Assembly: GCF_021018805.1 (NCBI RefSeq)
Contig: NC_086283.1
Span: 22,595,662 to 22,659,661 of the forward strand
Length of the DNA stretch: 64,000 nucleotides
Source: Prinia subflava
Taxonomy: Eukaryota > Chordata > Aves > Passeriformes > Cisticolidae
Reading direction: 5' to 3'
Part shown: positions 1 to 12,178 of the stretch, one piece after another
Layout of the letters: each line of letters starts with the position of its first letter
Position numbering within the stretch: the stretch's first letter is position 1
Notes under the pieces: model-generated
What the model saw: only the letters and a program-made list of their open reading frames with translations
Database searches by the model: none
What the model was told of the DNA's origin: nothing
Position numbers and translations under genes: made by a program

Positions 1-125
1 CAGTCCTACCCCCCACCATGGGCAGGGACACCTTCCACTATTCTTGGTTTCTCCAAGCCTTGTGCAACCTGGCCTTGGACATTTCCAGGAATGGAAAGTC
101 CACAACTTGTTCTTGAAGGAAGATG
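1..125 (-). mobile_element. CR1 LINE 3' fragment, cut by window start
   Basis: On the plus strand this reads as the reverse complement of an avian CR1 3' region: a 'ccatgggcagggacacc' block, then 'ttccacta', 'ctccaagcc' and 'acctggcc', then the 'tccacaactt' motif. That order is the known antisense order of CR1 3' ends, so the element lies on the minus strand. The extreme 3' end is missing because the window begins inside the element. It is a dead fragment with no reverse transcriptase sequence. Confidence 0.85.
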
Positions 126-2713
126 GAAACCAAACTTGGGACACATCCAATTCCATTCCCAGAGCTGGGAAGATCCAAGCTGTGGTCACAGTCCAGCTCC
201 AGAGTCCAGGACCCCTCTTCTCCATCCCCTGGCTACCAATTCCTGCTGTCCTTGCACTTTGCTTCTCTTCCTTCAGAAGCTGCCGAGGCATCAAATTCTT
301 GTCCAGGAGTTTTTAACAGGGGGGCACCAAGTCTTCCCATATCTGACTGGAACAATCACGGCCATGGCAGGAGGCAAATTGTCTTTCCTCTCTCCCTTTC
401 CACAGAATAAGGCAAATAAAAGCTTAGGAATTACTGGAGAGGCAAGAAAATCCTTCAGCACGGCTCTGTGCCTGCAAATTCAGGCTCAATTCCCCATCTC
501 CCAAAGGAATCTGTGCCAAGAGCAATCGGATGTGGGGCATGACCTTTGTCAGCACTTCCGACGCCCTTTGTTGGTCACCTCCATAAGCTCCTGCCTGGTC
601 TTTAATTCACAAAGGGAAAGGATCTGATCCCATCCTTCATAAACACCAGGAGGATTCCACTCACTGATGTGATTCCAAGGGAGCCTGAGCAGAGAGAGGG
701 ACTCTGCGAGACAAAGCTCTTGGTTAAACAACATCGATGGCTCAAATATTTGCCAACACTTGCGAACACAAATATTTACGCCGGCAGCAGGAGCCAAGGC
801 AGATTTTTCCTTCCAGATGTATTAAATGTTTCCTTGAGTGTGCAGAACTGGGAAAGGGCTCTTCCATCACTCGCCGGCTCATTTTCCAGGCCACTGGATG
901 CGCTCACTTATTTGGCAAATCTTGCTGTTAACGGGTTTTTCTCAGCTGATTTTCCGGACTTTCCTGCTTTCCTTGGAAATCCTGGGCAGGGAGGGAGAAC
1001 AAATGTATATTTTTAACTCCAGCAACTCAACCATTGTCACCCACTGCCAACTCTCACTGCCAAAGAGGATGATCTGGAGTCCTCTGTGTCCCTTGGACCT
1101 GCTCAATGTCTTGGTGGGAAGGGAGGAAGTGGGGCAAGGTCAAACATCCACGGAAGTGCAGGACCTTGTAAAGACACCGAGGCTGATGTGTGTGCTGGAT
1201 GCAGCCCATTCCTTGGCACATTCCAGAGGCTGGCATGACACCTGAACCCAGGGGAGTGACTGCTGCCACCGAAACTGCCCCATTTCCAGAGCAATGCTCA
1301 GCCTGGATAAATTCCATTCTTTTTGGAGGTGCCTTCCCTGGTGGAGGAGGACCAGCAGTGCTCCTGCTGCTCCTGTCGTTACTCAGTGGTCTTGGGAATG
1401 CCTCTGATGCCAGGATACTGCAGGAGAGAGCTCCAGTCTTGCTCAGACATCCACATTCCCCTTATATGCCAGGATATTGTGCTTAAATGGGAGGTTTGTT
1501 CCCAGCCCCAAACGCTGGCAAGGAAAAAAGGGGAAGCAGCAACTCCCTCCCAGGGAATCCCAGGGATCCAGGGGCAGCAAGAAAATTTCAGATGCAAGGG
1601 GATGAAAGGAGGCACTGGACAGCCGAACTTCAGTCCAGGAGCAGGGATGTGCATTTCAGGGATGTGCTACAGGTCCATTGGAAGAGAAATTAAACATCAG
1701 TTTAGGGCCTGGTGTGGTGCAATAGCATGGGTAATTACGAAGGAGAAATATTGTGAATGAATAAAACCCCAAATCCCTTTCCAAGCTGTTTGGCTCCTAT
1801 AAAGTGAAGAAAAGCTCACACATGGTTTTGGTGTGGGTAATAGGGGGCAGATGAGGTTGGCCTTCCTCTGCCAAGGCAAAGCGAATCCAAATGGAGCCTT
1901 CAGGGATGAAATTGTTCATCCCACTGGTTGGTATCCTGCCTCTGAAATTAATGAACCCAGAAGTTTTCTGGAAAAAGGTATTTTAACACACAGGCAACGG
2001 GAAAAATCCTATGTGAAACTGGGTGGAAAAGTGGGTGACATTGGACAGGAGCTTTGTTTTCCTGCAGGTCTCTCACACTGTCCCAGGAAAAGCTCCAGTG
2101 GGGACACTGGGAAGGGGCTGCAGGATGGCAGGAGACACAGAAACACACTCCAGGGACACAGCCAAGGCAGAAAATGGGAAGGGACTGCTCTGGCCCAGGG
2201 AAAGGTGAACAGAACTTCGTGGATGCTGAGGGTCAGATGTGGGGAGAGTGTGTCAAGGGACGGGAATGCAGGACTAGGAACAGCTGGGAGAAGATTCCCT
2301 AACATCTTCCCACTCCTTGGCTGGCTCTGTCTGGCACTCCCAGTCCTTTGCTTAACAACATAATCCAGCTTGGCACTTAGATTCACACCCCCAGATCTGC
2401 AGGGGAAAGCACAGCCCTGACCTGAACTTCCAGCAGGGATCATCCAGGGAGTCAGGAGTCCCGGTGCCTCACAGGGTGACAGGAGAAGGGTACTCCCTCC
2501 TGCCCTGCTTCTCCACACCCTGCAGTTAATTAATCCTTGTTGTGCCTGACTGAGAACTGGGAGAGAAAGAAAGTAGGGAGCAGATGATCCCAGGGCAAAT
2601 CACTGGGACAACTGTCTGGTTCACTGCCTGGGAAAGGCGAGGGAGGAACGGACACACAGCACTGGTCTTTGGAGTGTGACGCTCTCTGGAACCACCCCAG
2701 CAGGGTTCATGGG
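126..2713. other. Unique noncoding sequence with no supported gene
   Basis: No exon, RNA gene or full repeat is recognised here. Open frames at 91-627 (178 codons) and 1833-2363 (176 codons) have no domain, no compositional bias towards coding and overlap other frames of similar length, so I treat them as chance. The part at about 720-1010 is more AT-rich and motif-dense than its surroundings and is listed separately. A 24-base stretch at 321-344 recurs at 52236-52260. Confidence 0.55.
720..1010. promoter_or_regulatory. Candidate conserved noncoding element with paired CAAATATTT sites
   Basis: This block is AT-rich within GC-rich flanks. CAAATATTT occurs at 743-751 and again at 769-777, 26 bp apart, and the first copy is part of the palindrome CAAATATTTG. 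Further on there are 'ttatttggcaaat' and 'gctgttaacggg'. Such clusters are typical of deeply conserved enhancers, but conservation was not tested. It could equally be ordinary AT-rich DNA. Confidence 0.25.
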
Positions 2714-2975
2714 GTCACAGATCCATGGAATCTGCTGAGCTGCAAGGCACCCACCAGGATCACCCAGTCCAAATCCTGGTCCTGCACAGATACCTCAATA
2801 ATCCCAGCCTGTGCCTAGGAGCATTGTCCAGGTGCCTGGAGCTCTGGGAGTCTTGGGACTATGACTATTCACTGGGGAGCCTGGTCAGTGCCTGACACCC
2901 TCAGGGGGAAGAACCTTTTCCTAAAATCCAAACTAAACCTGCCCTCACACAGTTCCAGATGTTCCCTTGAGTCTA
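2714..2975 (-). mobile_element. CR1 LINE 3' fragment, antisense
   Basis: The segment starts with 'tcacagatccatgg', continues through 'ggcacccaccaggatcaccc' and 'cctggtcctgcacag', and then 'ctctggg', 'ccctcagggggaagaacc' and 'cctaaaatccaaactaaacc'. This is the antisense order of a CR1 subfamily common in birds. About 260 bp of the 3' region remains and the copy is diverged, for example in the 'ggagctctgggagtcttggg' part. It has no coding capacity. Confidence 0.85.
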
Positions 2976-5812
2976 CTGTATGCTACTTCAGGAGCAGCTT
3001 CCCTTAGTCTCAGCTGTAGTGAACGTTCTTAGGGTGTGGATAATCCTCCTCCTGCTCCGTGGATAAACCCGAGCTGTGATTCCTGGAGAGCGGCCCCTCT
3101 CCAACCCCAGGGAGGAAATTAGGGTCTCTGGACTCTGTTCTTTCTTCATTTGGCAACACAAAATGGAGATGTTAGGAGGAAACATACCAGAGAAATGTTT
3201 CACATCAGTGAGACACACTCCAAAGTATTTTTGGCAACGTGGTGTGGGAATTTGGCTTGGAGAGTTCCTTGGAAGCTCGAGACTCCCATAAATACAGCAA
3301 AAAGTGGCACCTCCATCTCTTGTGTCTGGAGTGTTTCAGGTCCTAAATGAGGGAATCATGAGAGGCTGATAATGGAACTAGTGGTGGTCTGAGGGATTTT
3401 CATTAGGGAGAAATCCTTCTGAGTCCCTAACAATGGTGAATGCTGGGAGCCGTGGATGCTGTCCATGGGTTTGTTGTCATAGCAGCAGTTTTCCTGTGCT
3501 TCCTGGAAAGCCATGGCTGTTTCACACCCAGAAGGGCTCCAGCAATCCATGTGCTATCCCAATTTGTTGAAGTGTCTGAGGAGACGGCTCTTGCTGTGCC
3601 TGGTGCTGCCTTTGGAGCACTGGGAGCAGCAACTTCCAGCATCCCCAGGAGACTGCGATTTCAAAGGAAGCCAAGAGGAGCCAAGATCAGGCCTTGCAGC
3701 ACAACTTCAGGGTCCATAAATGAACATCTCTATTGTTTGCTCCTGGATTTTGGAACTTGACCGCATGGATCCTGCTCCTTTTCTGATCTGAGGCAATGAC
3801 AAAGAAAGGATTATTCCCACCAAAAAGTCAGGCCTTGCAGGTCTCATGTAATTAAGAAAAGGGTATATACCAAATATCTTGTTCCCTCTCTTTAGTTCAA
3901 GATACACCTTTAGCTCTGAAAACTTTGGAATCTCTGGCAGGATTCCCTTTTTTTTTTTTTCTTTCTAGAAAAACAAACAAGAAATGCTGTTTTCTGTCCA
4001 AAAAGCCTGAGCTGTTCATTTCTTCCCGCTCTTTGTTTTCCCCTCTTTCTTTTTTTTTTTTTTTTTTTTTTTTTTCTGGGGATGGTTTGGAGCAGCTCAG
4101 TGAGGAGGACACGCTGGATAAACATGGCACCAGCAGGGTGTTTGGAATGCTCCTCGCTCCGGACCCGCTCCCCATGGAGAGGAGGAGGCTGGAGGGGTGG
4201 AGGAATCCGGGTCGTAGAGCAGAGGGCAGGGAGAAGACAGCTCCTCTGTTCTCCTGGCGTGTCCAAAGCTTCTCAGCTGAGGAGAGCGACTGGGGTGTGC
4301 TGGGCCTTTTATTTTGTGTTCCCAACTTCCCCTTTCATCCCATGTGTCAAACAGCTTGGAAGCTTTCATTCCGGAGGCCAAGGAATTTGAGCTGCAGGCC
4401 CAAATCCCTCAACATCTTTTGAGACATAAAATCCTGAGGGAAAGCTCAGGGGTGCCTTGAGCCGGCGCCCTAGGAGTGCAAGTCAGGAGCGCCTGGGGGG
4501 TGGAATTGTCCTCAGCCATTCCTGGGTGGATAAGTTAAGGAGTGGGGAGTCTTCCCCAGGAATGCAGGCACAATTTCAGTCTGAATTCACACAGGATACT
4601 TGGATTCCGGAAGGTGCTTGGCCACAGAGGGAAAAGCTCTTAGGAAGGAATGAGAATCCAACAGGAATACCTGTGGATGGTCCTGCTCTGCAAATTGGAG
4701 CAGGATTATGCCAGAGGGAGAGGCATTCCCTGGAATTTGGCTTGGGAGCTGTGTCTGCCTATCCAGGACCCTCTGCTGAGTCATACTGGGCCTCCAGGAA
4801 ATCCATACCACGAGCTATGGGAGTCCCAGTAACACCCTAATGGGAGATTTTCAAGAATCCCACAATCCCAGACTGGTTTGGGTTGGATGCTCCCCTTCAT
4901 GGACGAAGACACCCCCACCAGACCAGGGTGTCTTGTCAGGGCAGAAATAGGATTTCCCTTCTTCCTATCTCCCATGGGATGTCCTTCTCTAATAGGGAAA
5001 CTGAGGCATAGGGAAGGTGGAAGTTGTCAGGAACAGCTGTCCTGCTTCCCAGCCATTCCACATTTGCCTTGGGAGTGTGGCCAGTCTGGGGATAACGTGG
5101 CCTGGCAATGAGCAGTGAATGCCCTGCTGAGGATATCAGACATTCCTGTTTCTGATAAGATGGAAGAGCATCAAGGATCAGCCCTCTCCAGGGATGGATG
5201 CAGCATTGCGGGTTCCTGGTGCTGGCCGGGATGGAGTGGGAATGATGGGAAATGCAGCCTCCATGGCCATGGCTCTGCACTGCAGAGCACCAAGTCTTTC
5301 CAACAGTTGGGTCCTGCCTTGGTTTCCCAGTCCATGGCTTCTCCCAGGGAATTATGGTCCCAGTGCAAGCCCAGTGACTGCAAGGGAGCCTTTGTGCTGA
5401 CGTCAATGAGCTGGAGCCTCTCCCATGCCCGGGGGCCTCCTGCTGCAGGGAACGAGCAGCAACACTTCCATGCCTGCGGGAGGGGCTGGGCTGCCTCAGT
5501 CCCAGTCTGTAACCACAGCTCGGCCGGGCTTTTACTGCCGCACTCGCTGCTGGAAGTGTTTAAAAGGAGGGAGGGGGGAGCTTTGGCTGTGCCCTCTGTG
5601 ACCAAGGGTGGTACTGACCCCCAGCCTGGTCCCAGAGAGGTCTGGGCACTGCCTGGAGCAGAGCTGAGCTGCCCCTCTTCAGAAGTCCCTCCCTTTTCAC
5701 TGGGGATCCATGGTGGTGGTGCATACCAGGAGAAGTGGGTTAAAGCCCCCAATCCTTTCCCCCCTGGAGCAGAAGGCTCTGGTGGGACCCAGACAGGGCT
5801 GTCCGATGCCCT
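2976..5812. other. Unique noncoding sequence with no supported gene
   Basis: The only clear features are two T-rich tracts near 3949-3962 and 4045-4077. The open frame that begins at 5115 (336 codons to 6125) is the longest in the window, but its last hundred codons run through the antisense CR1 at 5813, and the rest is low-information sequence without a domain. I see no splice-flanked exon. Confidence 0.5.
4045..4077. repeat. Poly-T / T-rich tract
   Basis: A nearly uninterrupted run of about 25-30 T follows a pyrimidine-rich lead-in from about 4030. A shorter T run lies at 3949-3962. The tract could be the A-rich tail of an old retroposed sequence on the minus strand, but no such insert is recognised beside it. 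It is also a likely site of length error in sequencing. Confidence 0.8.
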
Positions 5813-6145
5813 TCATGGAACCGTGAAATTCCTGAACTGGAAGGCACACACAAGGATCATCCAGCTCCTGCACAGGCATCTCACCCATCCCTCCCTGTGC
5901 ATCCCTGGGAGCGTTGTCCAAACCCTCCTGGAGCTCTGGCAGCCTTGGGGCTGTGACCATTCCCTGTGTGCCTGTTCAGTGCCCCACCACCCTCTGGGGG
6001 AAGAACCCTTCCCTAAAATCCAGCCTAAACCTGCCCTGGCACAGCTAGCTCCAGGTGTTCCTTGGGTCCTGTTCCTGTCAAAAAGATTGGAGCTGCCCCT
6101 CAGAGGGAGCTCCAGCCCCTGGTGATGTGTCTCTTCTGCAGTCAC
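5813..6145 (-). mobile_element. CR1 LINE 3' fragment, antisense
   Basis: The order 'catggaaccgtgaaattcc', 'aactggaaggcac', 'aaggatcatccagctcctg', 'ggagcgttgtccaaaccc', 'ctctggcagccttggggctg', 'ccaccctctgggggaagaac' and 'cctaaaatccagcctaaacc' is that of an antisense CR1. The match continues into the next block ('ttggagctgcccctc'), so about 330 bp remain. The open frames on both strands here are by-products of the element. Confidence 0.88.
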
Positions 6146-7584
6146 CACAAACCCCGGGATGGGTTTTGTGCACATGTCAATCTCCTCCAAGAGCTGGAGA
6201 ATTGGCAGCATTTTGGGCGTGGCACAGTGGGCGGTGACAGCCTTTCCCAAAGAACAAGCCCTTGGGAAGCAGCCTTTGAAGAGGACCAGAGCAGCTGCTC
6301 CCTGAGGCCTCTCTATGTGCCTGGCTGTGGCTCTAGGGCCCAGCTGAGCCTCAGACTGGGGGAGACCCTGGGGCTGCTGCCTTCTGCAGGAATCTTCCCT
6401 TCCTCCCCTGCTCTCTGTGCTCTCTGTGCTGCCCTCCACCCCCAAAGCTGACCCCTTCCAAGGCACACGGAGCCCAAATCCACAGCTGTGTTCGTGGCTG
6501 GCACAGGACAAGCCCTGTGCAAAGAGGAGCTGCTCTAGGTGTGATGACAGCAGGAGCCAGGTGCCAAAAACACGACCCAGCAGTGCCAGCACTTCCCTTC
6601 GGAAGCATCACAATCATCAGTTTGGATGTTTGTTGATGTTCCTTTTCTCAGGGATGTGGTGCCTCTCCCCTCTTGCTGATGGATGGATTCAGGAGGTGGC
6701 TGCCCCTTCGGATTGTGGCAGTGGCTGGGAAAAGGCAGAGAGCAGCTGTGCCAGCCCTGGCATGCCAAGTGCTATCCAATAATCCCTCATTGCACTCCTA
6801 TTTCCCTTGGCTCTCAACACTTGCTTTTCTCCCTTGAACCAAGTGCTACCTTGTGGCCAGCAGTGGATTTTTAGTTAACCCTGCCAGCACCTGAGAGGCA
6901 AATGCCATTGAGGGAGGAGAGGGAATTCACTTGGCGTGTCAGGCAAAAGCAGGAGCATTTGGAAGAATCAGGAACAGCATTTTTACACCTCTCCCTAGTG
7001 TGAGTTGCACACACAAGCATGAGTGTGTAGGAAACAGGAGTCTAGACAGCCGTGTGTGTGCACAGAGCAGGGAGGGGCAACTTGGTGCAAAAGGCAAAGG
7101 TGTAGAATTTGAGGGTTGCCATGGCTACAGGTCAGATGCCTTTGTTCTCGCATCCTGGTGCAGCTTAGGGAGATGAGATGCGCCAGCCTCAGAGCATGAG
7201 CAGGCGAGGATGGGGCTTTAATTGTTTTTCAGATGTGAAGGCAAATAGCTGTACACTTATTTTATCCAGGTCTGAAAGAAAAGGCAGCAAATGAAGGCAA
7301 TCTCCAGATGCAGATTGGACTGAAGGCACAGCGAGTCTGGGAGGCTGGGAAGCTGAGTGGCATCAAGGGAAATGTCCCTGTCGTATCGTCACGGTCACAG
7401 ACAGCCCCTCTCTGGAGCCACAAAGCCACTTGTGTGCGGTGACCCTGTGCTGACACGGAGCCCTCATGCCCAGCCCTGGGTGGGAGTGGGCACCATGCAT
7501 GGGTGGGAGGCCACATCTGTGCTCCTGCCTTTGGTTTTCCCTTTGAAATCTCCTGTCCAGCTCTCTGTGGTCCCAGCCTATTTG

Positions 7585-7770
7585 ATTCCGAGCTGGAAAG
7601 GACATTTCAAACCAGGATCCATATGGGGCCCGTCAGTTGCGACTGGATTCATTTTAAAGTCCTTGTTAAGTCCAACAAAAAGCCAAAGATTAGAGCTGAT
7701 ATGTTGGCTTTCATCCAAATGCTGATCCTTGAAAGGCTGCCTTGAGACCGCCAGGCGACTCTTTCATTCC
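7585..7770. promoter_or_regulatory. Candidate conserved noncoding element
   Basis: This block is rich in A/T words such as 'ttcattttaaagtccttg', 'caaaaagccaaagattag' and 'gatatgttggctttcatcc', within GC-rich flanks. A pyrimidine-rich run follows at 7770-7800. The composition resembles constrained noncoding sequence, but no alignment was possible, so this is a weak inference. Confidence 0.2.
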
Positions 7771-9689
7771 CCCTTTCTTTCTTACTCTTCTTCTTCCCTT
7801 CTAATTGCTTCCCAAATTTGGGTTTATTGCCATGGGTTTGAAGCCAGGTAATCAGAACCAGGATTGTTTTTCTCTCCCCCGTCTCTTTCTGGTACCCGTC
7901 ACATTCCAACTCTTTGTTGGTTCAGAAAGTCCACGTTAATTCCTTGACCACCAATGTCAAAGGCTTGGCAGGGCTGGAGCCCTTTGGGATAACGCTCAAG
8001 CCAGCCCTCAGCATTTCTGGCAGCCAGAGAACCATGGCGAGAAGAAAATCAACGTGGTCCTTGTCTGTCAGGAATGTTTTGTCCTTTTCCCTCAATCCAG
8101 GGCTGCAGCTTCCCCTTCCTTTGTCCCTGAGGTGCATTGTCCTGGTCATGCCACAGCGGATGGGGACGTCTGTGAGGGGAAGGATTGTCACTGAGCGCTG
8201 GGCTCCACCTGGAACACGGAGCTGAGGTCACTCCCAGGTGATCCGGACAAGGACAGCAGGAATTCCCATGGTCATTCCCATTGTCCCCGGTGGCCCAGCT
8301 GCACTCCACTGCTAGACAGGCCTCCTCCAAGCCCAGCTCCTCCCTGCTTTGCACATCCCAGCATAGAGTTGTCCCTCTGGGAACTGATAGCTCTTGACAG
8401 CTGGGATTGTGAGGGAAGCAGGAGAGGCCAGGAAAGAGAACAGAGCTCTGTTAAAGGCTGAGCGCAATCAGGCAAGGAGCGAGAGTGCGGATAAAAGAAA
8501 AGGGAAGGGATGTTGGTGCTACCTGGTGCCAGAAAGCAGGAAACTGAGCAGAAGCAGAGCTGGGACAGAGCTGGGAACATGTCATGTTCCAGGATCCCAC
8601 AGGGGACACCCAGTATGAGAAGCTCCAGCTTTGTTTCTCTTCGTGCGTCACAGGGAACAGCCCATGTGGAGCCTGTGTCATCCTTGCTGGTCAGTGTTCC
8701 CTGTGAAGGGACAGACCTGGAGCTCTGCAAGAGCTCTGCCTGAGCTGCTGGAAGCATGAGGAGGGCAGGAAAGGGGAGAGAGCCTGCAGGGCTTAGACCT
8801 GTTGGAGCGGGATCCTAAAGCTGGAAGCAGAGGAGGGATTCAGGCTGTATTGAAGAGGCTGCAGCAGAGTGAGCATTGCAACCTGGGCACCTCAGAAGAG
8901 GCAAAACAAGTGGATCCAGCCCTGCAAAGTGAAGTCCAGCCAGCCTGGCCCAGAGAATTGCTCTTGTGAAAGGCCATGCCAGAGCCACGAGCAATTGCCC
9001 CAATGCATCCCCAAGGCAGCTTGCATCCATGGGATGTGTTTGAAGGGTTTGGAACAGCACCTGTGGAATGTGTTGGAAGCATTTGGAGGAGCCCCTGGCA
9101 GGGGCTGTGTGCAGCCAGGGGCTTTAAACAGCCATCTCCTCTTGGATATCCATACATTCATTTAAAGGATGTCCAGACACAGAGAAAATGGGACCTAACA
9201 CTTCCTGTTCAGGCAGGCCCAATGAGCCAGGAGGCCAAGAGATTCCCAATCCATGCTACGCCACGTCCTGCACATTCAGAGCAGGCACAGAGACGTGCAA
9301 TGCATGTGAGAGAAGCTCCTGCACCAGGAAAAGCTTGAAAAGCCATTCAGGGAAGTATTTACAGGAGTTCAGGACGGGAATGAGCCTGTTCTGTCTTTGG
9401 TTTCATGGCTGCTTTAACTCCAGGCTGTCTGTCCTGGAGACCCCAGCACAGAGCGGTGACCCTTTTGACAACAAGGACACTTGGCACGTATTTGCCATGT
9501 GACACTGAGGTCCAGCTGGCACAGCTGGAGCAGAGGGGGAGGTGGCACCACTCGGGGACATGCCAGGGTTGGATGTGGGTTGGAAGGGAGGTTATTCGTG
9601 CACCTTGTTCCACACGTTCCTGTCCTCTTGCGTCAGTCACAAACCAGACCCCAGGAAAAAGCCCATCCAGTTTCCTTCTCCAGACAAAC

Positions 9690-9855
9690 CATGCAGGTTA
9701 ATGGTGGAAGATGTTTCTTATTTCTGAAAACATCGTCTGGAGCATTTTCCTTTAAAAGCTTTACATTATCCATGAGGAAACTGCTGTTGGAAATGGTCAT
9801 TATCCACAGCATGTCCCATTTCAACAAAAAGCAAAAGTTCTCCGTTTTGGAGTGA
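9690..9855. promoter_or_regulatory. Candidate conserved noncoding element
   Basis: An AT-rich block with 'cctttaaaagctttacatta', 'aatggtcattatccacagc' and 'aacaaaaagcaaaag'. It differs in composition from the GC-rich sequence on both sides. No coding frame, CR1 segment or simple repeat explains it. Regulatory function is only suggested by composition. Confidence 0.2.
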
Positions 9856-11704
9856 GGGGGAAAACACAAAGTTGGAGTATTTGCTCTGGGGCCTGTTGAA
9901 CAGCACAGCTTTGCTCAGGGCTGGCCCCCAGCATCCCTTTTCCTGCTCCAGGATAATGGGAGCTCAGAGGCCAGCCCAGAGACAGGGAATCAGCACGCTG
10001 GGAAATCAGCGGGATGTGTGCGAACCGCCTTGGATAAAATCCACGCCAAGCACAGCCCAGGCCATAACACAACCAAGAAAAGCGGAGCTCTGAAGTCTGA
10101 GGAATAACATTTCATTTCTCCCCCCCCCGCATTCCCCCATTGCTTTTTCCACTCCTCCTACCAGGACATACCTGGGCTCCAGCCACCACATCCAAGGACC
10201 ACAGAACCCACGGTCTCACCGCAGCCCTAAACCAGGGCTCCAGTTTTGCTGAGGCCAGGCTTTGGCTTGCTGGGTTATTTTAAGTTCAGCCTTTTCTCCT
10301 GGCTGTGGGACTGTGACTTTACCAGGAGCTCCAAAACTGGCTCAGCTCATCCCAGCACAGAGAAACACTCCTGAACCTGGACCAAGGTTCTCTCACTCCC
10401 AACTCTCCCAGTCCTGAGATTAGGCAGAGACTCAAACAAATGAAGGCAGTTGCTGGAGAGGACAGGAAGCAATTACAGACCACCCTGGAAGGGCAGGACA
10501 GGCAGCAGCTTGTGTGGCTGCTGCTGTTTAAACAACAACCACCCCCAGGCCGGCAAGGGCAGGAACATCTCAGAGGAACAATGCTGGACCGAGGTGCAAG
10601 GAGTCCAGAAAGGAGGATTAACACGGAATGCTCCGGCACAAGGGCCCTGTGCTCCTGCTGCGGGGTCAGGAGGGTCCCACTGGCAGGAGGAGGACAAACA
10701 GGATGGGCTGGTGATTCCAAAGGGAGTCGGGAGCTTCTGGTACCCCGCCAGCGGGAGACCCACGCGGGTCAGGGGCAGGGTGGCCTGCAGGATGCCTTTT
10801 CCATCTGCAGGGCCATTCTGCAGCAGGAGTTTTGTCTTTGCCGTGGAGGGGGAAGCAGCGGGGAGGCATTTCCAAGCTGTTTTCTCCAGGATATCCCAGC
10901 TCCGCCTGACAGCTGGTTCCCATTGGGCTCCTGACCAAAGACAGTCTCCAGCAAGGGTGGGAGTGGGCGGGAGGGGGGAAGGGACCTCCTAATGATGAGG
11001 ACGAAGAGGAGGAAGGATGAAAGGCCCTGAAATGCGGAGGGTGGAACTGAAGCAGGAGGACACTTGGAGGGAGGGGCTGCAGAGGCTTTGAAGCTCCTCG
11101 CTATGGGGAGCCTCCTTTAAACCCTACACCAGATTGGAACAAGGTGGGGGAGGAGGGGCTGGCTCTCTTTTCCCTCTGAAATATTCTGAGAGGTTGGGAC
11201 CCCTACTCGGGATGGGCTGTTTCTGTCCATTAAACATTTTAAATGCTTGTCCATCTCCCATGGCCTCCTGTCCTTCCGCTCCTTGTGGCAATGGCCTAGG
11301 GATGGGAGGTTCCCAAGGATGATGAAAGGATTTAGGGCATAGGGTAGAGGTGACAAGGGCTGGTGTCAGTCACAGCCTTGTGCCAGTGAGTGCTCAAGTG
11401 GAGGAGGAGGGAAAAGGGGCTGGTTATGCCCCAAAACACAGCACTGGATAGGGAGTTTTCCTCCTCTGCTGGGAATTTCAGCAGGGAGGTCAAGGGGAGG
11501 ATGGCTGGTGCTGCCTGACTTCCCCTTGCTGCCTGCCAGGAAGGAAAACAGCTGGGAAGGGAGTTTTGGGATCAGTGCTGCTGCTCCCTCGGTCCCTGCT
11601 CTGGAGGAGATGGAGGAGCTGCCTCATGGAGGGGGTGGAGGAATCAGCTGCCTCATGGAAAGCTCCTTTCCTTCCCCTGCTCCTCTATCCAGGCCCATCT
11701 TTTT

Positions 11705-11772
11705 TTATCACAGAATATTCTTAGCTGGAAGGGACTCACAAAGCTCATCCAATCCAGCTCCTGATGTCCAAC
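11705..11772 (-). mobile_element. Short CR1 3' end, antisense
   Basis: 'atcacagaatattcttagc', 'tggaagggactcacaaagc' and 'tcatccaatccagctcctg' are the terminal CR1 block in antisense. Only about 70 bp match; beyond 'gatgtcc' the similarity is lost. The preceding 'ttttttatca' may include the end of the terminal repeat. Confidence 0.75.
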
Positions 11773-12140
11773 TCTCCTCATCTGTAAGGATCCTGGGAGG
11801 ACATTTCCTCTTCCTTCCCCAACCAGACCTCTCCCTGGAAAACTGGACTACAGCAGGTTATTTAATCACATCGAACTGAATTCAGAGCATCACAAAATAT
11901 AAAGGCAGGCAAAAAATAAAGGTACAGTGAGACAAATAGGTTGTCCAGCAAAGCCTGCCTTTGGAGAGCTCTGCAGCATGGATGAGATTATGGATGAGAT
12001 TATCCCATCCTCACCTCATAAGGAATATGCTCCAAAGAAATGGATGAAATCTAAACAGGCATTGCTCTTCCCATTGGAATCAGCAGACCTGGATGAACCC
12101 TGTGGATGAACCTGGCAGCTCTGTGCGTGTTCAGAGCTGT

Positions 12141-12178
12141 GCTGGGAGCTGGAGCTGGAGCTGGAGCTGGAGCAGGAG
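12141..12178. repeat. (GGAGCT)n hexanucleotide repeat
   Basis: About five to six copies of GGAGCT, ending in the variant GGAGCAGGAGCAG. The unit is a multiple of three, so the forward frame reads as alternating Gly-Ala and stays open, which explains the small open frame at 12106-12345. It is a microsatellite-like tract, not a protein feature. Confidence 0.85.

Larger units (their letters stand above)
6146..11704. other. Unique noncoding sequence with no supported gene
   Basis: About 5.5 kb without a recognisable gene or interspersed repeat. AT-richer blocks at 7585-7770 and 9690-9855 are listed separately as possible regulatory elements. A C-run lies at 10121-10129. Open frames such as 10440-10934 (164 codons) and 8272-8757 on the minus strand (161 codons) show no domain and overlap rival frames. 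The stretch at 8870-9170 is unfamiliar but shows no structure I can name. Confidence 0.5.

Noticed and set aside
3915..4330. Lys-rich minus-strand frames near 4 kb
   Set aside because: Produced by the poly-T tracts at 3949 and 4045.
5115..6125. Longest open frame, 336 codons on the plus strand
   Set aside because: Its last third is antisense CR1 (5813-6125). The rest has no domain, and long rival frames exist on the other strand.
5813..6592. 259-codon minus-strand frame
   Set aside because: Starts inside the CR1 fragment, where the sense CR1 3' region lacks known protein-coding sequence, and continues into domain-free sequence.
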